Positions 47,208 through 58,308 of a stretch of DNA of 64,000 nucleotides are shown piece by piece (the first letter of the stretch is position 1; each line of letters starts with the position of its first letter). Source of the DNA: Paramagnetospirillum caucaseum (GTDB taxonomy: Bacteria; Pseudomonadota; Alphaproteobacteria; Rhodospirillales; Magnetospirillaceae). The stretch is taken from assembly GCF_000342045.1 (NCBI RefSeq), contig NZ_AONQ01000012.1:1-64000 (forward strand), read 5' to 3'. A program made the position numbers and the translations under genes. Under the pieces are notes generated by a model that saw nothing but the letters and a program-made list of their open reading frames with translations, was not told the origin of the DNA and did no database searches.

Positions 47208-47528
47208 TCAGTCGGTGCGCTGGATCAGGTGGAAGCCGAACGGGGTTTCCACCACGTCGCTGACCTCGCCGGATTTCAGCGCGAAGGCCGCCACCTCGAA
47301 TTCCGGCACCATGGCGCCCTGGGGGAACTCGCCCAGGTCGCCGCCGTCCTCGCCCGAGGGGCAGTCGGAATACTGGCGGGCCATCTGGCCGAAATCGGCG
47401 CCCTGATTGATCTCTTCCTTGATGCTGTTGATCTCGGTCAGGGCCTCGTCCTTGGAACGGGTGGCCTGGGAGCGGGACGAGCCCTTGTACATCAGCAGGA
47501 TGTGGGAGGCGCGGACGGTGGAAGACAT
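47208..47528 (-). CDS. Parvulin-type peptidyl-prolyl isomerase
   Basis: The 106-residue stand-alone PpiC/rotamase domain starts TVRASHILLMYKGSSRSQ and has CPSGEDGGDLGEFPQGAMVPEFEVAAF and the C-terminal VVETPFGFHLIQRTD. It lacks a signal peptide and so is cytoplasmic. It is eukaryotic Pin1-like in length and in the SRSQATRSK linker. GGAGAG lies just before the ATG. Confidence 0.93.
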   Translation of the reverse strand: MSSTVRASHILLMYKGSSRSQATRSKDEALTEINSIKEEINQGADFGQMARQYSDCPSGEDGGDLGEFPQGAMVPEFEVAAFALKSGEVSDVVETPFGFHLIQRTD

Positions 47529-47564
47529 GGAACTCTCCAATATAGGGAAGACGGTAATGTAGTA

Positions 47565-48362
47565 TCAGCGGCGCGGCTTCGCCAGTTCGTGAATGAGGAT
47601 GGCGGCGGTGGCCGCCACGTTGAGCGACTGGATGCGGCCCGAGCCGGGCAGGGTGACGATATCGTCGCAGGCGGCCAGGGTGGCGGGCGGCAGGCCGTCC
47701 TCCTCGTTGCCGAGGATCAGCGCCACCGGCTTGCCCGGGCGGTTGAGCACCTCGGCCATCGGCTTGCCCGAGCCCAGGGCGGTGCCGACAATACGGTGGG
47801 AATCCCTGAGACGTTTCAGGGCCGCAACGAATTTCTTGGCCTGAATCACCTCGACCCATTCCAGGCCGCCCTCGGAAACCCGCAGGGATGCCTCGGACGG
47901 GCCGGCCTGTCCCGGGTGGTCGGAGAGCAGCAGGCGCTCCAGGCCGAAGAAGGCCATGGTCCGGGCGATGGCCCCCAGGTTGTGGGGATTGCCGACGCCG
48001 TCCAGCACCAGCAGCGACTTGCCCTCCTTGGCCCACAGGTGGGCGTCGGCGGGGTCGAAGACACGGATGGGTTTGGGGCGGCTCACCGCCAGGATGCCGC
48101 CGTGCAGCGGCGAGCCGAGGATTCTGGTCAGTTCCTCGGCAGGCGCCATGCGATAGGGCTTGTGCGCCGCCGCCATGGCCTTGCACATCTCGGTGACCGC
48201 CTCCTTCATGCGTTCGTCGTAGAACAGCCGCTCGATGCGGGCCGGATCGTGGGCGAACAGGGCCTTGACCGCCGGCCAGCCCGCCACCTTGTCGCTGTCG
48301 GGCCGGATCGGGTCGGGGCGCTTCGGCGGCTGCTTCTTGTGCGGAAACGGCGCTCGTGCCAT
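47565..48362 (-). CDS. rlmB: SpoU-family RNA 2'-O-methyltransferase
   Basis: The 265-residue SPOUT-fold protein has a substrate-binding N-terminal part ([20 protein letters not shown]) and the knot motifs [41 protein letters not shown] and [16 protein letters not shown]. It is a TrmH/RlmB-type RNA ribose methyltransferase. The exact target is uncertain and the RlmB name is provisional. It is 36 bases from the parvulin gene. Confidence 0.85.
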   Translation of the reverse strand: MARAPFPHKKQPPKRPDPIRPDSDKVAGWPAVKALFAHDPARIERLFYDERMKEAVTEMCKAMAAAHKPYRMAPAEELTRILGSPLHGGILAVSRPKPIRVFDPADAHLWAKEGKSLLVLDGVGNPHNLGAIARTMAFFGLERLLLSDHPGQAGPSEASLRVSEGGLEWVEVIQAKKFVAALKRLRDSHRIVGTALGSGKPMAEVLNRPGKPVALILGNEEDGLPPATLAACDDIVTLPGSGRIQSLNVAATAAILIHELAKPRR

Positions 48363-48388
48363 TGCTGGGCCTTTCGGGCAAGGGTGGA

Positions 48389-48994
48389 ATGGGTGTTGTG
48401 ACTCGGCTGATCGTCTTCAACAAGCCCTATGACGTGCTGACTCAGTTCACCGACCGCGAGGGCGGGCGGGCGACGCTCAAGGATTTCATCACGGTGCCGG
48501 GCGTCTACGCCGCCGGACGGCTGGACCGCGATTCGGAAGGGCTGCTGGTGCTGACCGATTCCGGCCCCCTGGCGGCGCGGATCAGCGACCCGAAACACAA
48601 GCTGGCCAAGACCTATTGGGCCCAGGTGGAGGGAATTCCGTCCGAGGCCGACCTGGACAGGCTGCGGCGCGGCGTGGTGCTGAGCGACGGCCCGACCTTG
48701 CCGGCCGGGGCGCGGGCCATGGCCGAGCCGGAAAACCTGTGGCCGCGCATGCCCCCCATCCGCTACCGCGCCGCCATTCCCACCTCGTGGGTGGAGCTGA
48801 CGCTGAAGGAGGGCCGCAACCGCCAGGTCCGCCGCATGACGGCTTCCATCGGCTTTCCCACCCTGCGGCTGATCCGCTGGGCGGTGGGGGAGTGGAGCCT
48901 GGACGGTCTGGCGCCGGGGGAATGGCGCGAGGTCAAGCTTCCGCCAGCACCGCGCCCAGGCACCCCACGGCCTCGTCCAAAAGCTCGCGGCTGA
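48389..48994 (+). CDS. rluE: Pseudouridine synthase, RluE-like
   Basis: The 201-residue single-domain enzyme lacks an S4 domain. It begins [17 protein letters not shown], with the catalytic [19 protein letters not shown] and [24 protein letters not shown]. These match RluE, which modifies U2457 of 23S rRNA. ATG 48389 or GTG 48398 could start it. Its last 62 bases overlap the convergent rocD gene. Confidence 0.87.
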   Translation: MGVVTRLIVFNKPYDVLTQFTDREGGRATLKDFITVPGVYAAGRLDRDSEGLLVLTDSGPLAARISDPKHKLAKTYWAQVEGIPSEADLDRLRRGVVLSDGPTLPAGARAMAEPENLWPRMPPIRYRAAIPTSWVELTLKEGRNRQVRRMTASIGFPTLRLIRWAVGEWSLDGLAPGEWREVKLPPAPRPGTPRPRPKARG

Positions 48995-50129
48995 TCACCA
49001 GGGGCGGCGCGAAGCGGATGGTGTTGCGGTGGGTGTCCTTGGTCAGGATGCCCTTGGCCGCCAGCCGGTCGCAGACGTCGCGCGCCTGGATGCGCCCGGC
49101 GTCGAACTCGATGCCGATGAACAGGCCGCGCCCCCGGATATCCCTGACCAGCGGGCTCTGGATGGCCCGCAGCCGGCCCATCAGCCAGTCGCCCAGTTGG
49201 GCGGCCCGCTCGATCAGCCCTTCGTCCAGCAGCACCTGCAGGGCCTCGCGCCCTACCGCCGCCGCCAAGGGATTGCCGCCGAAGGTGGAGCCGTGGTCGC
49301 CGGGCTGGAAGACGTCCATCAACTCGGCCTTGCCCAGCAACAGCGAGACCGGCAGCATGCCGCCGCCCAACGCCTTGCCCAGAGTCACCGCATCGGGCTT
49401 GACGCCCTCGTGCTCGCAGGCCAGCAGGCGGCCGGTGCGGCCCAGCCCGGTCTGGATCTCGTCGGCGATCAGCAGCACCCGGCGGCGGTCGCATAGCTCG
49501 CGGCAGCGGGCGAGATAGCCATCGGGCGGCACGATGATGCCGCCCTCGCCCTGGATGGGCTCCACCAGGAAGGCGGCGGTATCGGGGGTGATGGCGCGCT
49601 CCAGGGCTGGCGCATCGCCGAACGGCACCAGGTCGAAGCCGCCGGGGAAGGGGCCGAAGCCGTGGCGGTACTGCTCCACCGTGGACATCCCGACGATGGC
49701 GATGGTGCGGCCGTGGAAATTTCCCCGGCAGGCGATGATGCGGGCCTGGCCTTCCGGCACGCCCTTCACGGTATAGGCCCATTTGCGTGCCGCCTTCAGC
49801 GCCGTTTCCACCGCCTCGGCGCCGGTGTTCATGGGCAGGGCCCGGTCCATGCCGGTCAGGCGGCAGGCCAGTTCGGCGAAGGGGCCGAGCGGAGCGGTGT
49901 GGAAGGCCCGCGAGATCACCGCCAGCTTGCCCGCCTGTTCGGTCAGGGCGCGCACCATGCGGGGATGGCAATGGCCGTGGCTGACGGCGGAATAGGCCCC
50001 CATCATGTCGATGTAGCGCCGCCCGGTCTCGTCCCAGACCAGGGCGCCTTCGCCCCTGACCAGCACCACCGGCAGCGGATGGTAGTTGTGGGCGCACCAT
50101 GTGTCCTCGAGATCGATGGTGGCGGTCAT
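48933..50129 (-). CDS. rocD: Ornithine aminotransferase
   Basis: The 398-residue class III PLP aminotransferase converts ornithine to glutamate semialdehyde. Motifs are [38 protein letters not shown], the PLP-aspartate [15 protein letters not shown] and the lysine in [27 protein letters not shown] near the start favours ornithine over acetylornithine aminotransferase. Its ATG overlaps the arginase stop (ATGA). Confidence 0.93.
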   Translation of the reverse strand: MTATIDLEDTWCAHNYHPLPVVLVRGEGALVWDETGRRYIDMMGAYSAVSHGHCHPRMVRALTEQAGKLAVISRAFHTAPLGPFAELACRLTGMDRALPMNTGAEAVETALKAARKWAYTVKGVPEGQARIIACRGNFHGRTIAIVGMSTVEQYRHGFGPFPGGFDLVPFGDAPALERAITPDTAAFLVEPIQGEGGIIVPPDGYLARCRELCDRRRVLLIADEIQTGLGRTGRLLACEHEGVKPDAVTLGKALGGGMLPVSLLLGKAELMDVFQPGDHGSTFGGNPLAAAVGREALQVLLDEGLIERAAQLGDWLMGRLRAIQSPLVRDIRGRGLFIGIEFDAGRIQARDVCDRLAAKGILTKDTHRNTIRFAPPLVISRELLDEAVGCLGAVLAEA

Positions 50130-50989
50130 GGCGGTTCTCCCGGTTGCACCGCCGCCCGCAGGAGGGCTTCCATCAGGGCGGCGGTCCTGCCCGCCACGTC
50201 GTGGGGCGGACTGTATTCGGCGATTTCCAGGGCGAGGCAGCGGGGCGAGGCCAGCAATGGCCGCAAGGCGTCCAGCAACTCGGCGGCGCGGATGCCGCCC
50301 GGCTCGGGCGTGCCCACCGCCGGGGCGTCCCCGGGGTCGACGGCGTCGAGGTCGAGGGTGATGCCGAACGGCCCGGCGGGCAGCGGCATCACCGCGGCGA
50401 GGCCCTGGGCGGCGATCTCCTCCATGTGGACGACGCGCAAGCCCGTCCGGCGGGCGAAGGCGGTCTCTTCCGGCTCGAAGCTGCGCACGCCGATCAGGGT
50501 GACCCGCCCGGGTGTCAGCGGCGGGCCGGGACAGGCCACGCCGGCCAAGTCCGGGTGGCAGCGCCCCAGCAGGCAGGCCAGCGGCATGCCGTGCAGCGCT
50601 CCCGACGGGCTGGTGGAGGGATCGTGGCAATCCATATGGGCGTCGATCCACAGCAGGTCGAACAGGCCCGGCGGCGCCAGGGCGCGGCGCAGGCCGCTCC
50701 AGGTGCCCATGGCGATGGAATGGTCGCCGCCGATGACGATGGGAAAACGGCCCTCGGCCGTGATTCCGGCTACCGCCCCGGCCAGGGCGTCGCAGGCCTG
50801 GGCGACCACCAGAGCCGGCGAGGACAGGGAGACGGCGACCGGAACGTCGTGCCAGATCAGCGAGGGGCTGCCGGCGGCCAGCCGTTCGAACACGCCCGAT
50901 TCCTTGAGAACTCTCGGCCCTTCGGCGCATCCCGGGTCGCGGGCGCCTTGTCCAACTCCGACGGCGATGATCGCTGAACGACGATCCAT
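50126..50989 (-). CDS. rocF: Arginase
   Basis: The 287-residue ureohydrolase cleaves arginine to ornithine and urea. Mn-binding motifs are IVIGGDHSIAMGTW, LLWIDAHMDCHDPSTSPSG and ITLDLDAVDPGDAPAVGTPE. HGMPLACLLG follows the second motif as in true arginases. It is translationally coupled to rocD, giving arginine to P5C; PutA (10662-13781) completes the path to glutamate. Confidence 0.95.
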   Translation of the reverse strand: MDRRSAIIAVGVGQGARDPGCAEGPRVLKESGVFERLAAGSPSLIWHDVPVAVSLSSPALVVAQACDALAGAVAGITAEGRFPIVIGGDHSIAMGTWSGLRRALAPPGLFDLLWIDAHMDCHDPSTSPSGALHGMPLACLLGRCHPDLAGVACPGPPLTPGRVTLIGVRSFEPEETAFARRTGLRVVHMEEIAAQGLAAVMPLPAGPFGITLDLDAVDPGDAPAVGTPEPGGIRAAELLDALRPLLASPRCLALEIAEYSPPHDVAGRTAALMEALLRAAVQPGEPP

Positions 50990-51153
50990 GGCGCCCCTCC
51001 TGGGCCTGTCATGGATTCATGTGTGGGCGCAAGAGAGGCTTGGTAAGGGCTGCCTTGAAAATGCCTGAATTCCGTCCCGTTTGCCGCCACGATTGGGCGG
51101 CATTGTCCTTCCTCGAAGGCAACCGGCCTTCCAACCCCCAGGATGGACCCGCC

Positions 51154-51270
51154 ATGAAGATCACCCCGAAGACCGCCGAGACGCAGAATGCCGCCGCCCA
51201 GCCGGCGATCAAGGCCGAGGATGCCGAGACCCTGCGGCGCCGACGGGCTCAGGTTGCCGCGTATATCTAG
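51154..51270 (+). CDS. Possible 38-residue protein
   Basis: A short open frame, MKITPKTAETQNAAAQPAIK onward, ends RRRRAQVAAYI. It has AGGATGG upstream, and its stop abuts the convergent OmpA-like gene's stop within a shared CTAG. Charged, alanine-rich and unrecognised. The rest of the 164-base gap from rocF shows no other frame. It could equally be non-coding. Confidence 0.35.
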   Translation: MKITPKTAETQNAAAQPAIKAEDAETLRRRRAQVAAYI

Positions 51271-51974
51271 GAAATGACCGCCGGAGGACCGGTCGCCCCG
51301 TTGGTTCCGGCCCAATCCGGGGCCAGGGGCGACCCGGAATCCGGTGCAAATCCGGCGTAGGACACCGCTTCGGCCGCCGGCGCGGCCGGAGCGGCGCCGG
51401 CGATGTCGGCGGCGCCCAGGTCGGGCGCATCGGCCAGGGAGGTCACGCCATCGGGCGAAACCGGGGCGGTGGCGGAAGTCTTGGCCGGAACGGCCGGCTC
51501 CCAGCTGATCTCGACGCGCCGCGCGCCCTGATCCTTGGCGCCCTTCTGGCCGCCCTTGACGATGCCCTGACCCACCACCTCGATCCGGGCGGTGACGCCC
51601 AGCTTGCGCAGCTGGTCGGCGACCGCCTGAGCCCGATTCTCGGACAAGGTCTTGTTGTAGGAGGCCTTCCCCGAGGCGTCGGTGAAGCCCTGGATGCGGA
51701 TCACGCCGGGCTCGGCCGCCTTGAGAGCGGGAGCCAGGCCCCACAGCACCTGCATGGTCGAGCCGGTGATGTCGGCCTTGGCGTGATTGAAGTGAACCAC
51801 CACCGGCGAAGGCGGCAGGGCCACGTCGTCCATCACCACGGGGGCGGTGGGCGGAGGGGGCACTGCGACGATCGGGGTTGAGGTAGTGGTGGACCGCTCC
51901 ATGGGTTCCATCTCGGCACAGGCCGACACCGCCGCGAGGGCGGTCAGGGCAGCGATGAGGTGAAGGAACTTCAT
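51267..51974 (-). CDS. OmpA-family lipoprotein
   Basis: The 235-residue protein has a lipoprotein signal (residues 1-19, AALTALAAVSAC with lipid cysteine C19). A proline-rich linker follows, then an OmpA-C peptidoglycan-binding domain: VVHFNHAKADIT, IRIQGFTDASGKASYNKTLSENRAQAV, and ARIEVVGQG. The GRRVEI end of the domain is present as ARRVEISWE. A long alanine/proline-rich C-terminal tail (about 165-235) is unusual for the family. The 211 bases upstream to uvrA hold only its promoter region and a hairpin. Confidence 0.88.
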   Translation of the reverse strand: MKFLHLIAALTALAAVSACAEMEPMERSTTTSTPIVAVPPPPTAPVVMDDVALPPSPVVVHFNHAKADITGSTMQVLWGLAPALKAAEPGVIRIQGFTDASGKASYNKTLSENRAQAVADQLRKLGVTARIEVVGQGIVKGGQKGAKDQGARRVEISWEPAVPAKTSATAPVSPDGVTSLADAPDLGAADIAGAAPAAPAAEAVSYAGFAPDSGSPLAPDWAGTNGATGPPAVIS

Positions 51975-52149
51975 GGGACGACTCTTCTTGCGATCCAGGT
52001 GATCAATGTTGCAAGAAAAGAATCGGCTGTCCAGCGCTTTCGAAGTAATGGACTCGTCGGACTCCAGTCCAGGATTCGTTGCGGCCGTGAACTGAACGGA
52101 TAAACGGGTCTTTCTCTTAAAGTATCGTCTTTACGACGCCGGATTCAGA

Positions 52150-52170
52150 GGGGGCGGAAAATCCGCCCCC
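52150..52170. terminator. GC-rich hairpin after uvrA
   Basis: GGGGGCGGA-AAA-TCCGCCCCC is a perfect 9-bp stem 15 bases past the minus-strand uvrA stop. There is no T-run on either strand, so it is a probable but not proven terminator. Confidence 0.55.
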
Positions 52171-52185
52171 GCCAATGGGTTAGAG

Positions 52186-55023
<2,838 letters not shown>

Positions 55024-55127
55024 ATCAGGCCAATCCACTTCCACCTCGACAGGGGCGGGATGTTAGAGAGATTCGAGCGGCGGATAAAGGGCTTGCCCGG
55101 CATGGCTGGCATGGGTATGGTCCGCCC

Positions 55128-55241
55128 CGTCATTGGGGAGTAGCCGCCTTCGACTATCAGAAGGGGGCGCGTCAACAGACTTGGGCCTTGGCCCATGGCG
55201 CGTCCGGCTCAAAAGCCTGGCGAGACCTTTGGCTTCGGAAT
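55128..55241 (+). ncRNA. yybP-ykoY type Mn2+ riboswitch
   Basis: Two diagnostic blocks are in order: CATTGGGGAGTAGCCG (55131-55146) and GCGAGACCTTTGG (55220-55232). GCGTCAACA (55169-55177) and a GGGCC-TTG-GCCC hairpin (55183-55194) lie between. GGGGAGUAGC plus CGAGACCUUU are the conserved internal loops that form the Mn2+ site in this class. The position 72-186 bases ahead of a GDT1/TMEM165 transporter matches the known target type. The ends are approximate; a covariance-model search was not possible. Confidence 0.85.
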
Positions 55242-55252
55242 TCCAGCATCCA

Positions 55253-55299
55253 GGGATTGGGCGGGGTTCCGGGCCATCGGTCATGCGTCGCCCAATCCC
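55253..55299 (+). promoter_or_regulatory. Likely expression-platform hairpin of the riboswitch
   Basis: GGGATTGGGCG (55253-55263) pairs perfectly with CGCCCAATCCC (55289-55299), an 11-bp stem just 14 bases before the transporter ATG and directly after the aptamer. There is no T-run, so it may act on translation or via Rho. This is inference from position. Confidence 0.6.
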
Positions 55300-55313
55300 C
55301 CGTCTGGTGCTTC

Positions 55314-55898
55314 ATGGACTCCCTGCTGGTATCCCTTGCCGTGGTCACCGCCGCCGAGATCGGCGATAAGACCCAGCTCCTCGCCCTGTTGCTCGCCGCC
55401 AAGTTCAGGAAGCCCTGGGCGGTGGTGGCCGGCATCCTGGTGGCGACCGTCGCCAATCACGGCCTGGCGGCGTGGCTGGGAGTCGAGGTTGCCCGCTGGA
55501 TCGGCCCCGAAACGATGCGCTGGATCGTTGGCCTTTCCTTCATCAGCATGGCCGCCTGGACCCTGGTCCCCGACAAGATGGACGAGGATGACCAGCCGAA
55601 GATGTGGGAAAAGGCCGGCCCCTTCGTCGCCACCACCATCGCCTTCTTCCTGGTGGAGATCGGCGACAAGACCCAGATCGCCACTTTGGCCCTGGGGGCG
55701 CGCTTCGGCGACCTGTTGTTCGTCACCATGGGCACCACGCTGGGCATGCTGATCGCCGACGTGCCCGCCGTGTTCGTGGGCAACGCCATGGCCGAGAAGC
55801 TGCCGCTCAAGCTGGTGCGCATGGTCGCCGCCGCGTTGTTCGCCATCCTGGGCGTGCTGGCGCTGACCGATGTGGGGAAAAGCCTAGCCGGAGCGTAG
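55314..55898 (+). CDS. TMEM165/GDT1-family cation transporter
   Basis: The 194-residue, six-helix inner-membrane protein is made of two similar halves, each with the family motif ExGDKT: EIGDKT at 15-20 and again at 115-120. Family members export Mn2+ (or Ca2+) in exchange for protons. With a Mn2+-type riboswitch upstream, Mn2+ export is the best inference. The ATG at 55314 is the first fitting the helix; the ribosome site is poor, consistent with regulated translation. Its end overlaps recG by 15 bases. Confidence 0.92.
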   Translation: MDSLLVSLAVVTAAEIGDKTQLLALLLAAKFRKPWAVVAGILVATVANHGLAAWLGVEVARWIGPETMRWIVGLSFISMAAWTLVPDKMDEDDQPKMWEKAGPFVATTIAFFLVEIGDKTQIATLALGARFGDLLFVTMGTTLGMLIADVPAVFVGNAMAEKLPLKLVRMVAAALFAILGVLALTDVGKSLAGA

Positions 55899-57965
55899 CG
55901 TTCGTACCGCCGCGTCCCGCTCGAACAGATAGAGCAGGACGCGGAGCGCCTCGCCGCGCGGGGTGGACAGCTCCGGGTCGCGCTCCAGGATCAGGCGGGC
56001 ATCATCGCGGGCGGCGGCCAGCAATTCGCCGTGGATGGCCAGATCGGCCAGGCGGAATTCCGGCAGGCCGCTCTGGCGGGTGCCCAGCATCTCGCCGCCG
56101 CCCCTGAGGCGCAGATCCTCCTCGGCGATGCGGAACCCGTCCTCGGTGGCGCGCATGATCTCGAGCCGTGCCTTGGCGATTTCGCCCAAGGGATGGCCGT
56201 AGAGCAGCAGGCAGCGGGATTCCCTGGTGCCGCGCCCCACCCGGCCGCGCAACTGGTGCAACTGGGCGAGGCCGAAGCGCTCGGCATGCTCGATGACCAT
56301 GATGTTGGCGTCGGGCACGTCGACGCCCACCTCGATCACTGTGGTGGCCACCAGGATGTCCAGGCTTCCGGCGGCGAACTCGGTCATCACCTTGTCCTTG
56401 GCGGGGCCCTTCATGCGGCCGTGGATGAGGCCGACCCGGTCGCCGAACACCGCCGACAGGTGCCGGTGGCGCTCCTCGGCGGCGGCGAGGTCCGAGGTTT
56501 CCGATTCCTCCACCAGGGGGCAGACCCAATAGGCCCGCGCCCCCGAGGCGATGGCCCGGCCGATGCCCGCCACCATCTCGTCCAGGCGGGCCAGGGGCAC
56601 CACACGGGTGTCGATGGGCTTCCTGCCCGGCGGCTTCTCGTCCAGGCGGGACGCATCCATGTCGCCATAGGCGGTGAGCAGCAGGGTGCGGGGAATGGGG
56701 GTGGCGGTCATCACCAGCATGTCCACGGCGAGGCCCTTGGCCGCCAACTCCAGGCGCTGGTGCACGCCGAAGCGGTGCTGCTCGTCGATCACCGCCAAGG
56801 CGAGATCCTTGAAGGCCACATCCTCCTGGAACAAAGCGTGGGTGCCCAGCAGGATGTGGATGTCGCCGGAGGCCAGCCCGTCCAGCACCGCCTGACGCGC
56901 TTTCCCCTTGTCGCGGCCGGTGAGCAGGGCGACCCTGAGGCCCGCCGCCTCGGCCAGCGGCGCGATGCCGGCGTAATGCTGGCGGGCGAGGATTTCGGTG
57001 GGCGCCATCATGGCGGCCTGACAGCCGGCTTCGACGGCGGTGAGCATGGCCAACAAGGCCACCACCGTCTTGCCGCTGCCCACGTCGCCCTGGAGCAGGC
57101 GGAGCATACGCAGCGGCAGGGCCATATCGGCATCGATCTCGGCCAGCGAGCGGCTCTGGGCACCGGTGAGGGTATAGGGGAGCGCAGCCATCACCCTGGC
57201 CCGCAAGCTGCCGTCGCCCGCCAGGGGGCGGCCCTTGAGCTTGCGCATCTGGGCGCGGACCATGGCCAGCGCCAGCTGATTGGCCAGCAATTCGTCAAAG
57301 GCGAGGCGGCGGCGCGCCGGGGTGTCGCCGGTGGCGGCATGCTCGTCGGCGGGATGGTGGACGGCGGTCAGCGCCTCGCGCCAACCGGGCCAGTCCTGGC
57401 GGGCCAGCCAATGGGGCTCCTGCCATTCCGGCAATTCCGGGGCCTTGGCCACGGCGGCCGCCACCGTCTTGGCCACCGCGCGGCCGGTCAGCCCGGCGGT
57501 CAGGCCGTAGACCGGCTCCACCGCCATCACCTGGGCCAGTTCGTCCAGGGGCACGATATGGTCGGGGTGGCTGATCTGGATTTCGTTGGCGAAATGCTCG
57601 ACCACACCGCTGACCACCCGGACCTCGCCCTCGGGCAATTGCTTTCTCAGCCAGTCCTCGCGCCCGTGGAAGAACACCAGGTGCAGGAAGCCGGTCTCGT
57701 CGGCCATGCGCACCCGGTAGGGGCGCTTCGGCGAGGACGAGGAGAAGTGGGCGTCGACCCTGAGCGCCAGGGTGGCGACCTTGCCGTGGGGGGCTTCCGC
57801 CACCTTGGGGGCGAAGCGGCGGTCGATCACCCCGGTGGGCAGGTGCCACAGCAGATCCAGCACCTTTTCCCCCACCAGCCGCTGGTACAGCGGCGCGAGG
57901 CGCGGACCGATGCCGGGCAGGCTGGTCACCGGGGCGAAGAGGGGAAACAGAACCTGGGGGCGCAT
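55884..57965 (-). CDS. recG: ATP-dependent DNA helicase RecG
   Basis: The 693-residue branched-DNA helicase has an N-terminal wedge domain (VTSLPGIGPRLAPLYQRL, then the OB fold near VRMADETGFLHLVFFHG). Helicase motifs are LLQGDVGSGKTVVALLA, LAVIDEQHRFGVHQR, TATPIPRT and QLRGRVGRGTRESRCLLLY. It rescues stalled forks and processes junctions. The ATG at 57965 is chosen because the family begins with this segment. Confidence 0.96.
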   Translation of the reverse strand: MRPQVLFPLFAPVTSLPGIGPRLAPLYQRLVGEKVLDLLWHLPTGVIDRRFAPKVAEAPHGKVATLALRVDAHFSSSSPKRPYRVRMADETGFLHLVFFHGREDWLRKQLPEGEVRVVSGVVEHFANEIQISHPDHIVPLDELAQVMAVEPVYGLTAGLTGRAVAKTVAAAVAKAPELPEWQEPHWLARQDWPGWREALTAVHHPADEHAATGDTPARRRLAFDELLANQLALAMVRAQMRKLKGRPLAGDGSLRARVMAALPYTLTGAQSRSLAEIDADMALPLRMLRLLQGDVGSGKTVVALLAMLTAVEAGCQAAMMAPTEILARQHYAGIAPLAEAAGLRVALLTGRDKGKARQAVLDGLASGDIHILLGTHALFQEDVAFKDLALAVIDEQHRFGVHQRLELAAKGLAVDMLVMTATPIPRTLLLTAYGDMDASRLDEKPPGRKPIDTRVVPLARLDEMVAGIGRAIASGARAYWVCPLVEESETSDLAAAEERHRHLSAVFGDRVGLIHGRMKGPAKDKVMTEFAAGSLDILVATTVIEVGVDVPDANIMVIEHAERFGLAQLHQLRGRVGRGTRESRCLLLYGHPLGEIAKARLEIMRATEDGFRIAEEDLRLRGGGEMLGTRQSGLPEFRLADLAIHGELLAAARDDARLILERDPELSTPRGEALRVLLYLFERDAAVRTLRSG

Positions 57966-58024
57966 GGCGGGCTGACATTCCGGTCTCGAGGGGCTATATC
58001 CTAGTCGGCTCCGAAACCGACGCA

Positions 58025-58303
58025 ATGCCGGATGCAATGGATCAAGATCGACTGAAGCGCCTGATGTTCCGTGCCCACCACATGGGCTCCAACGAGAACG
58101 ACATCCTGTTCGGCGGATTCGCCGCCAAGTATCTGGAAACGCTGTCGTCCGAGCAGGCCGAGCGGTTCGAATCCCTGATCGCCGAGAACGATACCGACCT
58201 GTTCAACTGGGCCACCGGCAAGGAAGAGGTGCCGGCGCATCTCGACCATGACGTGATGGCGATGATCAAGACATTCGTTCAGAGCGAAGCCGCACCGATT
58301 TGA
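58025..58303 (+). CDS. sdhE: Succinate dehydrogenase assembly factor SdhE
   Basis: The 92-residue SdhE/SDHAF2 protein promotes FAD attachment to SdhA. It has the five-helix fold pattern LKRLMFRAHHMGSNENDILF, then GFAAKYLETLSSEQAERFESL and the D-FNWATGKEEVP motif. The usual RGxxE reads MGSNE here (residues 20-24), so the arginine is replaced. It sits between recG and mfd, as in other alphaproteobacteria. Start codons at 58025 or 58037 are both possible. Confidence 0.92.
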   Translation: MPDAMDQDRLKRLMFRAHHMGSNENDILFGGFAAKYLETLSSEQAERFESLIAENDTDLFNWATGKEEVPAHLDHDVMAMIKTFVQSEAAPI

Positions 58304-58308
58304 AAAAT

